Origin: Clostridia bacterium
GTDB lineage: Bacteria > Bacillota > Clostridia > Oscillospirales > CAG-272
Assembly (NCBI GenBank): GCA_900753285.1
Contig: CAADYN010000058.1
Coordinates: 1-31,415, forward strand
DNA length: 31,415 nucleotides
Direction: 5' to 3'
This document shows, one piece after another, positions 1-7,803 of this stretch (position 1 is the stretch's first letter; each line of letters opens with the position of its first letter). The notes beneath the pieces were generated by a model, which saw only the letters and a list, made by a program, of their open reading frames with translations, ran no database searches and was not told the origin of the DNA. Position numbers and translations under genes: made by a program.

Positions 1-1
1 A

Positions 2-715
2 CTTATCGGATGCATTGACGACTCCGCGAAGCTGAGAAAAAAGCAGAACGAAGGCTTGACTGCTCCCCAGAAATTCGCGCTTCAGTTCGTTGTGTCCGCG
101 CTGTACCTCCTCGGAATGTCGCTTGTGTGCAAGATGGACACGGAGATTTACTTCCCGTTTTTCGACAAGAGCGTGAATTTCGGCATATTCTACTATGTTG
201 TTGCAATGCTCCTGCTCACGGGAATAATGAACAGCGTCAACCTCACCGACGGTATTGACGGACTTTGCTCAAGCGTGACCTTGGTAGTGGGACTGTTCTT
301 CACCGCCGCGGGATATATGAATTCTCTCGCAGAACCCGACGGAACGCTGACCCTTCTCGGAGCTATTCTGATAGGCTCGTGCGCCGGATTCCTCGTATAT
401 AACTTCTATCCCGCAAGAGTGTTCATGGGCGACACAGGCTCTCTCTATCTCGGCGGACTTGTAGTAGGCGGCGCGTTCATGATGGATAATCCGCTTCTCG
501 TGCTCGTGTTCGGCATAATTTATGTAATAGAGACAGTTTCCGTTATCATGCAGGTAACATACTTTAAGCTGACACATGGCAAGAGAATCTTCAAAATGAC
601 TCCCATACACCACCACTTTGAGAAATGCGGATGGTCGGAGATAAAAATAGTCGTCGTGGCTTCAATCGTAACGGCAGTCGCGGCGGTGGTATCACTTGTA
701 TTCGGTTTAAGATAA
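2..715 (+). CDS. mraY: Phospho-N-acetylmuramoyl-pentapeptide transferase MraY, 5' partial
   Basis: MraY is the membrane enzyme that transfers phospho-MurNAc-pentapeptide from UDP to undecaprenyl phosphate, forming lipid I. The reading frame is open from base 2, so the gene starts upstream of the window; the TTG at 56 is internal. 237 residues are visible of a usual ~320. Family landmarks in order are an Asp-Asp pair followed by the basic NEGLTAPQK stretch, NLTDGIDG at visible residues 80-87 with the catalytic-site Asps, FMGDTGS at 141-147, and the His triplet of TPIHHHFE at 203-205. Several hydrophobic membrane segments separate them, and the protein ends in a TM helix. It lies 21 bp upstream of ftsW with no murD between. 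Identification is secure; only the N-terminus is unseen. Confidence 0.96.
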   Translation, partial: LIGCIDDSAKLRKKQNEGLTAPQKFALQFVVSALYLLGMSLVCKMDTEIYFPFFDKSVNFGIFYYVVAMLLLTGIMNSVNLTDGIDGLCSSVTLVVGLFFTAAGYMNSLAEPDGTLTLLGAILIGSCAGFLVYNFYPARVFMGDTGSLYLGGLVVGGAFMMDNPLLVLVFGIIYVIETVSVIMQVTYFKLTHGKRIFKMTPIHHHFEKCGWSEIKIVVVASIVTAVAAVVSLVFGLR

Positions 716-736
716 TTTACATACAGGAGGGAACTG

Positions 737-2209
737 ATGAACAATAACGGCAGACAAACTCACGCGCACAGAACGCCGGAATCAGTAAGCCCTCACACTG
801 CACAGAGAACCGGTCAGACACGCACTCCACAGAGGAAAAACAGCGCAAATACTTCTGGCAGAAGCTCCGGAGACTATGTTTTCCGTGCGGGAGACGCGAG
901 ACATCAGAACACCGCGCTGAGAGCACAGCAGAGAATAACCGCGCTCACCACCGAAGAAAAGAAAAAAATACAGAAGCGCGAGAGACGTGAGGTCGAGGAA
1001 AGGGAGCGGGAGAAAAAATGGCAGAATGAAGTCGTCAGAGTCCGCGGAAGGATAGACGTTTTCATGCTCGTCATAATCCTCGTTCTTCTTGCGCTCGGCT
1101 CGATAACAGTGTTCAGCGCAAGCTATCCCCTCGCAGTGTCGGAGGGAAAAGCAAGTAATTACTACATCATAAAGCAGCTCCAGTTCGTCGGAATAGGCGG
1201 ATTTCTCATGCTGCTTGAGGTATTCCTTATACCGGTTGACTTTTACAAAAATAAAGCGATTGTATTCGCAGCTTATTTTGTCTCAATGGCTCTGCTTATC
1301 TACACGTTTTTCAGAGGAAACGCACAGGGTGAGGCTGTAAGATGGGTCAGAATAGGACCGATTAACGTTCAGCCGTCGGAGCTTATGAAGGTGTCTCTCG
1401 TGCTGATGCTAGCGTGGTACGCCGACAAATACCAAAGACAGATGAAGGAGCTGAACCTCGGCGGAACAAGCTATCTTTATAATATAGGCTTTCCCGTGCT
1501 CATACTCGGCGGAGCTGCCGGATTTGTGCTTATCGGAAAACACCTCTCCGGTACGATAATCATCGGAGCAATCGCATTCTTTATGATGATAATCGCCGGA
1601 TGCAAGATAACGTGGCTGCTTGAAACTTTAATTCCCGTGGGAGCTGCCGGAATTGGTTTGTTCCTGCTCAAAAACCCCTACGCGCTCAAGAGAATCACGA
1701 CATTCACAGACGAAAACGCAGATACTCTTGACGAGCTTTATCAGACAACGCAAAGCCTTTACGCTATCGGTTCGGGAGGACTGTTCGGAGTGGGACTCGG
1801 CAACAGCAGACAGAAATACAGCTATCTCACGCAGGCTCACACGGACTTCATCTTCTCGATATGGTGCGAGGAATGGGGCTTTATCGGAGCGGCGGGGCTT
1901 ATCATACTGTTTATACTGTTCGTCTGGCGAGGATATGTTATCGCAATGAGAGCGCCGGACAAATTCACCATGCTTACCGCGTTCGGTATTACTACACATG
2001 TAGGACTTCAGGCGTTCCTCAATATGTGCGTCGCGTCCGACCTTATCATGAATACCGGAATCACACTCCCGTTTTTCTCGTACGGCGGTTCTTCACTTGT
2101 CGTGCTGATGATGGAAATGGGAATACTTCTGTCGATATCAAGACAGTATTACAGAAAAAAATCCGATATCGAGCGTGAGCAGATGATGAAACAGCTCGGC
2201 ATGGATTAA
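737..2209 (+). CDS. ftsW: SEDS peptidoglycan polymerase FtsW/SpoVE with a long N-terminal extension
   Basis: This is a lipid II polymerase of the SEDS family, acting at the septum with a class B PBP. The ATG follows GGAGG with normal spacing. Residues 1 to ~107 are hydrophilic: first rich in Arg, Thr, Gln and Ser, then strongly charged (EEKKKIQKRERREVEERERE). The membrane domain starts at about 108. SEDS signatures follow: RWVRIGPINVQPSELMK (Trp203), then QAHTDFIFSIWCEEWG with the Asp expected in the active site at 370, and NTGITLPFFSYGGSS near the end. The family usually has only a short cytoplasmic N-terminus, so the ~100-residue extension is unusual. FtsW (division) and SpoVE (spore cortex) cannot be told apart from sequence; position next to murG, ftsQ and ftsZ fits either. 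Confidence 0.93.
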   Translation: MNNNGRQTHAHRTPESVSPHTAQRTGQTRTPQRKNSANTSGRSSGDYVFRAGDARHQNTALRAQQRITALTTEEKKKIQKRERREVEEREREKKWQNEVVRVRGRIDVFMLVIILVLLALGSITVFSASYPLAVSEGKASNYYIIKQLQFVGIGGFLMLLEVFLIPVDFYKNKAIVFAAYFVSMALLIYTFFRGNAQGEAVRWVRIGPINVQPSELMKVSLVLMLAWYADKYQRQMKELNLGGTSYLYNIGFPVLILGGAAGFVLIGKHLSGTIIIGAIAFFMMIIAGCKITWLLETLIPVGAAGIGLFLLKNPYALKRITTFTDENADTLDELYQTTQSLYAIGSGGLFGVGLGNSRQKYSYLTQAHTDFIFSIWCEEWGFIGAAGLIILFILFVWRGYVIAMRAPDKFTMLTAFGITTHVGLQAFLNMCVASDLIMNTGITLPFFSYGGSSLVVLMMEMGILLSISRQYYRKKSDIEREQMMKQLGMD

Positions 2210-2228
2210 ATACGCGAAAGGCTTCATT

Positions 2229-3371
2229 ATGAGAGTGCTTATAACCGGCGGAGGTACGGGAGGTCATGTAAATCCCGCGCTCGCCATTGCAAATACAATA
2301 AAACAAAACGATCCCGACGCTGTCATCGCATATGTCGGAACAAAGAGGGGAATAGAGAACAAGCTCGTCCCGAAAGCCGGATATCCGATGTACTACGTCG
2401 ACGTCAAGGGAATAAAGCGCAGTCTCTCTCCCTCGAATATCAAAGCGGCGTATCTCGCTCTGACTTCCCCGATTAAGGCGAAAAAGATAATCCGCGAGTT
2501 TAAGCCGGATATCGTAGTCGGAACAGGCGGATATGTGTCGTGGCCGGTCGTAAAAGCTGCGTCTCAGATGGGAATCCCGACTGCGCTGCACGAGTCAAAT
2601 GCCATTGCCGGAGTTGCGGTGAAGATGCTGCAAAAATCCGTCGACAGGATATACTTAAATTTCGAGAAAACGGGAGAGAGCCTGAGCTGCGACAGAGCAA
2701 AGCTGATGAAGGTGGGAAACCCGATACTCGGCGGATTTTCGTCCATGACGCGCGAAGAAGCAAGAGCAAAGCTCGGCATTCCCGATAAGTATAAGTACGT
2801 TATCCTCTCATACGCCGGAAGCATGGGAGCGGAAAAAGTAAACGACGCCGTCCTGTGCCTGATGAGAGAGTTCACGTCAAAGCATCCCGAGGTGTACCAT
2901 ATCCACGCGACAGGTTCTATAGAGCTTGAGCTGTGTACATCGCAGTTTAAGGAAATGGGGCTTGACAAGTGCGAAAACATAGAGCTTTGCGAGTATATTT
3001 ACGATATGCCCGTGAGAATGGCGGCGGCTGACATTACGATAAACCGTGCGGGAGCTATGACAATATCCGAGCTTGCGGCAACGGGAAAGTGCTCGATATT
3101 CATTCCGTCACCGAACGTTGCGGAAAATCACCAGTACAAGAACGCAAAGGTTCTCTCTGACGCGGGAGCTGCGGCTCTGTTTGAGGAAAAGGAGCTTACG
3201 GACGGCGCGAAGCCTCTCATAGAAGAAGTGGAAAAGCTATTGTCCGACGAAGGAGACGAGCTGAGAGCGGAGAGAAGTGAGAAAATACGACAGTTTGCCG
3301 TAAGCGACGCGAATAAGCTCATATACAACGACCTCGTGAAGCTCGCGCAGTCAGGCAGAAATAAGAAATAA
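2229..3371 (+). CDS. murG: UDP-GlcNAc:lipid I N-acetylglucosaminyltransferase MurG
   Basis: MurG adds GlcNAc to lipid I on the inner face of the membrane to make lipid II, completing the step begun by MraY. It is 380 residues, a little longer than the usual ~355-370. The N-terminal GT-B domain opens with GGGTGGHVNPALA (residues 7-19, with the conserved His13). HESNAIAG is in the middle, and the C-terminal UDP-GlcNAc domain carries NRAGAMTISELAATG and NVAENHQYKNAK, both typical of MurG. The gene begins 19 bp after ftsW and belongs to the same transcript. The start ATG follows the weak purine stretch GCGAAAGG. No anomalies in the catalytic regions were seen. Confidence 0.96.
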   Translation: MRVLITGGGTGGHVNPALAIANTIKQNDPDAVIAYVGTKRGIENKLVPKAGYPMYYVDVKGIKRSLSPSNIKAAYLALTSPIKAKKIIREFKPDIVVGTGGYVSWPVVKAASQMGIPTALHESNAIAGVAVKMLQKSVDRIYLNFEKTGESLSCDRAKLMKVGNPILGGFSSMTREEARAKLGIPDKYKYVILSYAGSMGAEKVNDAVLCLMREFTSKHPEVYHIHATGSIELELCTSQFKEMGLDKCENIELCEYIYDMPVRMAAADITINRAGAMTISELAATGKCSIFIPSPNVAENHQYKNAKVLSDAGAAALFEEKELTDGAKPLIEEVEKLLSDEGDELRAERSEKIRQFAVSDANKLIYNDLVKLAQSGRNKK

Positions 3372-3403
3372 TTTAAATTCCGGCAAACGAAAGGAGGGTG
3401 AGC

Positions 3404-4585
3404 ATGGGAAAAAAAGTCAAGGACGTTTTGTATGTGTACGACAGAATATGTACCAAAACGTCCAAAAAGAACGAGCTGATAAGCGAATACGGCAAGAACG
3501 ATACGGCGAAGGTTCATAAATATACCGGGGAACTCGGCAAAGGCTTTGCGAAAAAGCAGAAGGACAGAGCCCGCGCGTATTCCGATGCTCATCCGTATTC
3601 AGACGCCGCTCGAAATTCCGCAAAAGAACGACGGGCTTCGTCAACCGCATATACATATGCACATACATACGAACCGACAAGGCAGGGTGGCGGAGAGAAA
3701 GTTCGTGCCGAGACAAGACCGCTCAAGCTGGTTCTCGACAGAATAATCAACCTCTTCGACACCCTTGAAGAAAGAGGACAAGCCGACGAGTGGATCGCAA
3801 AGCAGCGCGCAATTGCAAGAAAGCGGTTCTACGACCATAAAAACACCATCCTCACTGCACTCTTTGTGACACTGTTCGCGGTGCTGTTCCTCACTGTCGT
3901 TTATAAAGTAGTATTTGTCGTGAAGACCGTCAACGTCACGGGAACGGAAAAATACACCGACAGTGAAGTTCTCGCGGCGTCGGGTATAGTGGAGGGCGAT
4001 ACGCTATACTCGTTCAGCAGGACTGACGCGGAAAACGAAATAATCTTCCGTTGTCCTTATATACGCTCTGCTGAGATAACGCGCACAATCCCGAATACAG
4101 TCAGCGTAGCGGTAGACGAGGACACGGAAATGTACTTCGCCGATATCTGGGGGGACTACCTCATTCTGTCTCCGTCGCTCAGAGTTCTCGGAAAGACCGA
4201 CCGCGGACAGGCTCGAGAAAACGGACTTGTGGAGCTTGTGCTTCCGGCGGTGTCGTCGTCCGTGACAGGCAAAAACATCTCCTTTGTCTCCGCGCGTGAC
4301 GAGAGATTCATCAGAAACATCCTCTCAGAGGTGTCGTCATCGGAGCTGTTTGCGTCGGGAATGCTCGATAAAGTGGATTTGTCCGACGAATATGCCGTTG
4401 CCGCACAGGCTGAGGGAAAGTATCTCCTGAAATTCGGAAACGAAAGTGACAGCGACCTGAAGCTCAAAATGGCGTACAAAACCATAACGAGCCTTCAGGA
4501 TGAAAACACTTCTCCCGCGAGAGTAGACCTCACTGTAGTCGGTGAAGCAAGCGTCAGATTTGACATGAAGCTTGAGCTTGACTGA
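3404..4585 (+). CDS. ftsQ: Cell-division protein FtsQ/DivIB
   Basis: FtsQ/DivIB is a bitopic divisome scaffold that stabilises the septal synthase complex. I place the start at ATG 3404, 7 bp after AAGGAGG at 3391-3397, because the in-frame GTG at 3398 overlaps that site. The protein is 393 residues. About 145 cytoplasmic residues, basic and rich in Ala, Tyr and Lys, precede one TM helix at about 147-169. A POTRA domain follows directly, beginning VVKTVNVTGTEKYTDSEV, and then the beta domain. The cytoplasmic part is much longer than the 20-60 residues usual in the family. It sits between murG and ftsZ, the standard position, although ftsA does not follow. Sequence conservation is low outside POTRA, as is normal for DivIB. 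Confidence 0.88.
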   Translation: MGKKVKDVLYVYDRICTKTSKKNELISEYGKNDTAKVHKYTGELGKGFAKKQKDRARAYSDAHPYSDAARNSAKERRASSTAYTYAHTYEPTRQGGGEKVRAETRPLKLVLDRIINLFDTLEERGQADEWIAKQRAIARKRFYDHKNTILTALFVTLFAVLFLTVVYKVVFVVKTVNVTGTEKYTDSEVLAASGIVEGDTLYSFSRTDAENEIIFRCPYIRSAEITRTIPNTVSVAVDEDTEMYFADIWGDYLILSPSLRVLGKTDRGQARENGLVELVLPAVSSSVTGKNISFVSARDERFIRNILSEVSSSELFASGMLDKVDLSDEYAVAAQAEGKYLLKFGNESDSDLKLKMAYKTITSLQDENTSPARVDLTVVGEASVRFDMKLELD

Positions 4586-4655
4586 AAAACACTCGAATCT
4601 TGACGAAATTTAACCTTCGCGAGTGAAAATTCAAGGATTTTTTAAGAAAAAACTA

Positions 4656-4684
4656 TTGCAAATTCTTCGTACTTATTGTATTAT
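4656..4684 (+). promoter_or_regulatory. Sigma-A promoter of ftsZ
   Basis: TTGCAA and TATTAT are separated by 17 bp, inside an AT-rich gap of 181 bp between ftsQ and ftsZ. The predicted start lies about 75 bp before the ftsZ ATG, so ftsZ can be transcribed apart from the upstream cell-wall genes. This is the only well-supported promoter in the window without a TGn extension. Confidence 0.7.
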
Positions 4685-4766
4685 ATTAGATAGTAGTAAG
4701 TATGTCTGACTTTACATTTGAAGAAAGTATATTTCAATCAGAATTACCGGTAAGGAGGGCAGTATA

Positions 4767-6002
4767 ATGCCATTTGAACTTGATGATAATAACTACGAGA
4801 GCGGTGTAAATATAAAGGTTATCGGCGTAGGCGGCGGCGGAAACAATGCTGTAAACAGAATGACCAACAGTGTCAAGGGTGTAGAATTTATCGCCATCAA
4901 CACCGATATGCAGGCACTCGTTAAATCCAACGCTACCGCAAAAATCGCTATCGGCGAGAAAATCACAAAAGGACACGGAGCAGGCTCCAACCCCGATATA
5001 GGCGCGAAGGCTGCGGAAGAGAGCGAAGAAGTTATTAAGGAAGCTCTCGAAGGCGCGGACATGATATTCGTAACCGCAGGTATGGGCGGCGGAACAGGCA
5101 CAGGCGCAGCTCCCGTAGTAGCAAAGCTCGCTCAGGAAATGGGCATTCTCACAGTGGGTATCGTAACAAAACCCTTTGCTTTTGAAGGCAAGAAGAGAAT
5201 GGATCAGGCAGAAATGGGTATCGAAAAGCTCAAGGAATATGTTGACTCCCTTATCATCATTCCTAACGAGAGACTTAAGGACGCAGGCGAGAAGATTACA
5301 TTCATGAACGCGTTCCAGATAGCGGACGATGTTCTTCTCCACGGCGTGCAGAGCATAGTTGAGCTTATAAACGTACCTCAGTACATCAACCTCGACTTCG
5401 CGGACGTTACCTCCATCATGAAGGACGCAGGATACGCATACATGGGCATCGGCACCGCATCCGGCAAGGACAAGGCTTCCGAGGCTGCAAAGGGTGCTAT
5501 CTCCAGCCCGCTTCTCGAGACAACAATCACAGGCGCGAAGGGTATCCTTATCAGCATCACCGCATCTCCCGATATCGCTCTTGACGACATCAACATTGCG
5601 GCAGACCTCATAAGCTCCGAAGCTGCTGAAGACGCAACCGTTATCTTCGGCGCAGCCTTTGACGAAACTCTTGAAGACACAATGAAGGTTTCCATCATCG
5701 CGACAGGCTTCCAGAACAAAAGCGAGGCTGACCCTACATTCAATAAAAAAGGCGACGGCAGCACAATCAGACCTTTTACCTCCGGCAAGATTAAGTCGGG
5801 AGTAAAGGATCAGATAATCGTCTCCAAGGACAGCGCGACAAAGCAGACGCAGGAAGAGGAAAAAAAGGACAAGACTGACGATTCTCCCATCTCCGACGAC
5901 GACTTCAACGAGATTCTCGAAATGCTTAACATGGGTAAGAACCGCAATCAGGCTCAGGCTAAGGAACAGAACAACACAAACGGCTTCCCGAAGAGATATT
6001 GA
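4767..6002 (+). CDS. ftsZ: Cell-division GTPase FtsZ
   Basis: FtsZ is the tubulin-like GTPase that forms the Z ring. It is 411 residues, starting at ATG after AAGGAGGG. The GTP-binding fold shows GGGGNNAVNRM near the N-terminus and the tubulin signature GMGGGTGTGAAP. The T7 loop NLDFADV carries the Asps that activate hydrolysis in the next subunit. After about residue 320 comes a charged linker with many Lys, Gln and Asp. The extreme C-terminus (DDDFNEILEMLNMGKNR, then GFPKRY) does not show a clear copy of the usual D-I-P-x-F-L-R tail peptide that binds FtsA, SepF or ZapD. Glycine is mostly GGC and Leu mostly CTC/CTT, whereas neighbours prefer GGA. I read this as expression-related codon bias, not transfer. 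Confidence 0.97.
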   Translation: MPFELDDNNYESGVNIKVIGVGGGGNNAVNRMTNSVKGVEFIAINTDMQALVKSNATAKIAIGEKITKGHGAGSNPDIGAKAAEESEEVIKEALEGADMIFVTAGMGGGTGTGAAPVVAKLAQEMGILTVGIVTKPFAFEGKKRMDQAEMGIEKLKEYVDSLIIIPNERLKDAGEKITFMNAFQIADDVLLHGVQSIVELINVPQYINLDFADVTSIMKDAGYAYMGIGTASGKDKASEAAKGAISSPLLETTITGAKGILISITASPDIALDDINIAADLISSEAAEDATVIFGAAFDETLEDTMKVSIIATGFQNKSEADPTFNKKGDGSTIRPFTSGKIKSGVKDQIIVSKDSATKQTQEEEKKDKTDDSPISDDDFNEILEMLNMGKNRNQAQAKEQNNTNGFPKRY

Positions 6003-6029
6003 TCTCAGGCAAAATAAAATCAAGCACAG

Positions 6030-6063
6030 GCGGCAGGAGTACAAGCAGTTTCTGCCGCTTTTT
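6030..6063 (+). terminator. Intrinsic terminator after ftsZ
   Basis: GCGGCAG (6030-6036) pairs with CTGCCGC (6052-6058) and is followed by five T. It ends the division cluster transcript. Confidence 0.85.
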
Positions 6064-6078
6064 GTTGCACAAAGACAG

Positions 6079-6122
6079 AAAAAACTCCCGAATTTGAGCT
6101 AACTCACACTCATTTTCGGGAG
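6079..6122 (-). terminator. Intrinsic terminator of the minus-strand oxidoreductase operon
   Basis: On the minus strand CTCCCGAA pairs with TTCGGGAG and is followed by six T (complement of 6079-6084). It lies directly after the DUF1667 gene and back to back with the ftsZ terminator. Confidence 0.85.
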
Positions 6123-6139
6123 CTTTGTATTATTTTCGG

Positions 6140-6505
6140 TTATTCAAAATCCTTACAGGCGATGAGGTTTGTGCCGTCCTCGATGAAGTTTTTTACTATT
6201 ATGTCTCCGGCTTTCACGGGCGCGCTCACACTCGTCTTGCGGACTATTGCCATGCCGTCGAACAGCTTTTCTTTCGGTATTGCCTTGTCGGTGCGAACGG
6301 GGAGCATCTTTTTTCCTGCCGTCGTCATTATTGAAACCGTGGAGGTCAGCGTTCTCACTGGAGCTGTTACTTCGCTTTCGGCGTACTTTTTACCTCTCGC
6401 GCAGGTGAATCCCGTTATGTCCGTTATCTTGCCGTCGTCGAGAGTTACCGTGATTTTGCAGCCTGCGGGACAAACCACACAGGTCAGTTCTCTTGTTACG
6501 CTCAT
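6140..6505 (-). CDS. DUF1667 protein, small Cys-rich partner of the oxidoreductases
   Basis: This is a 121-residue protein of the DUF1667 family, which in clostridia and spirochaetes is usually encoded beside a GlpA-like and a second FAD-dependent oxidoreductase. Four Cys are grouped at the N-terminus: CVVCPAGC (Cys9, 12, 16) and the CARG at 35. This pattern would suit an iron-sulfur cluster or metal site, though I infer that from spacing only. The start ATG overlaps the stop of the upstream oxidoreductase in an ATGA, so the two are translationally coupled. It is the last gene of a three-gene unit and could be the electron-transfer or membrane-link subunit that takes the place of GlpC. The function is not established. 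Confidence 0.88.
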   Translation of the reverse strand: MSVTRELTCVVCPAGCKITVTLDDGKITDITGFTCARGKKYAESEVTAPVRTLTSTVSIMTTAGKKMLPVRTDKAIPKEKLFDGMAIVRKTSVSAPVKAGDIIVKNFIEDGTNLIACKDFE

Positions 6506-7803
6506 TTGTTGTCGCCTCCCATCTCGTTTATGTAAACCTTGACATAGCTGTCTCCGGAGTCAAGGAGCGCGCCGAGCTTTTCCGCGGATATCTCAAGCGA
6601 TTCCATTTCCCCCGGAGCAACCGCGCTTTTTACCTTCTTCACGAGCACTTCTCCCGACTCTGTCTCAACGATGAGCTGTACCTTTTTTATAATGTCGGTC
6701 ACGCGGAAGAATATTCTGAGGCTTTCGGGATGAGCGGTGAGGTCGAGCCTTTCGGGAACAGTGTAGCGTACTCCGTTTCCTGTCTTAACCTCGAGCTTCT
6801 TTACGCATTCTTCTGTCTTTCCGAGAATTTTCTTTGCGGCGTTTTCTCCGGCGATTGCGGCTTCTTCAGATACAAAGTCAACAAGGTCGTGTACATGGAG
6901 CACGTTTCCGCAGGAGTAGATACCTTCGGCTTCGGTTTCGCGGAACTGGTTGACCGACGCGCCGTTTGTCATTCTGTCGAGCTGTATTCCCGCACCTCTT
7001 GTAAGCTCATTTTCGGGGATAAGTCCGACGGAGAGCAGGAGCGTGTCGCATTCTATGTATTCTTCCGTTCCGGGAATGGGTCGTCTTCCGTTCGCTTCGT
7101 CAACTGCGGCAATTGTTACTCCCGTGACTCTCTCCTTGCCGTGGACTTCGATGACAGTGTGGGAGAGCTTCAGCGGAATGCCGAAATCGTCGAGACACTG
7201 GACAATGTTTCGTCTCAGACCGCCCGAATACGGCATAATCTCACAGACGCATTTGACTTCCGCGCCTTCAAGGGTCATTCGGCGAGCCATAATAAGTCCG
7301 ATGTCGCCCGAGCCGAGAATTACTACCTTTTTGCCGGGCATGAAGCCTTCGATGTTGATGTATCTCTGAGCGCATCCGGCAGTGTAAACACCCGAGGGAC
7401 GGGTTCCGGGAATGTTCAGCGCACCGCGTGTCCTCTCACGGCATCCCATAGCGAGTATAACCGCGTCGGCAGTTACGGCAGTGTATCCGGTTTCGGGTGA
7501 GACGAACGTTACCGCCTTGTTCTTTGAGACTGAGAGAGCCATGGCGTTTGTCGTGACGTGAATGCCGCGCTCTTCTCCCATTTTTATGTATCTTCCGGCA
7601 TACTCGGGACCTGACAGCTCTTCTCCGAAACGATGAAGCCCAAAGCCTGCGTGTATGCACTGGTTCAGTATTCCGCCGGCTTCGCTGTCTCTTTCAAGCA
7701 CGAGAATGTCGTCTGCTGATATCCCATTGTCGTAAGCCGAGACCGCCGCAGACAGACCCGCAGGACCGCCGCCTATTATGATTAACTTCTTGTGGTTTGT
7801 CAT
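6502..7803 (-). CDS. NAD(P)/FAD-dependent oxidoreductase, second subunit of a GlpA-type module
   Basis: This is a flavoprotein of the pyridine-nucleotide-disulfide oxidoreductase fold, 433 residues from ATG 7803. That ATG has AAGGAGG just upstream and overlaps the preceding stop as ATGA; an in-frame ATG 33 bp further upstream has no better support. The FAD site is IIIGGGPAGLSAA at residues 8-20, and a second dinucleotide motif, VVILGSGDIGLIMARR, lies in the middle and should bind NAD(P)H. The redox-active CxxC of the thioredoxin-reductase group is absent. It probably passes electrons between NAD(H) and the GlpA-like partner encoded upstream. The physiological substrate is not visible in the sequence. 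Confidence 0.88.
   Translation of the reverse strand: MTNHKKLIIIGGGPAGLSAAVSAYDNGISADDILVLERDSEAGGILNQCIHAGFGLHRFGEELSGPEYAGRYIKMGEERGIHVTTNAMALSVSKNKAVTFVSPETGYTAVTADAVILAMGCRERTRGALNIPGTRPSGVYTAGCAQRYINIEGFMPGKKVVILGSGDIGLIMARRMTLEGAEVKCVCEIMPYSGGLRRNIVQCLDDFGIPLKLSHTVIEVHGKERVTGVTIAAVDEANGRRPIPGTEEYIECDTLLLSVGLIPENELTRGAGIQLDRMTNGASVNQFRETEAEGIYSCGNVLHVHDLVDFVSEEAAIAGENAAKKILGKTEECVKKLEVKTGNGVRYTVPERLDLTAHPESLRIFFRVTDIIKKVQLIVETESGEVLVKKVKSAVAPGEMESLEISAEKLGALLDSGDSYVKVYINEMGGDNK

Noticed and set aside
56..58. TTG as start of mraY
   Set aside because: The frame is open to the window edge and the upstream residues match the MraY Asp-Asp segment, so the gene continues to the left.
4734..6044. 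436-codon open frame antisense to ftsZ
   Set aside because: It mirrors the codon pattern of ftsZ, has Cys-rich composition of a shadow frame and no ribosome binding site; its frame contains no recognisable domain.
6493..7500. 335-codon plus-strand frame within the oxidoreductase operon
   Set aside because: It is opposite a clear FAD oxidoreductase with cofactor motifs; no start signal or domain.
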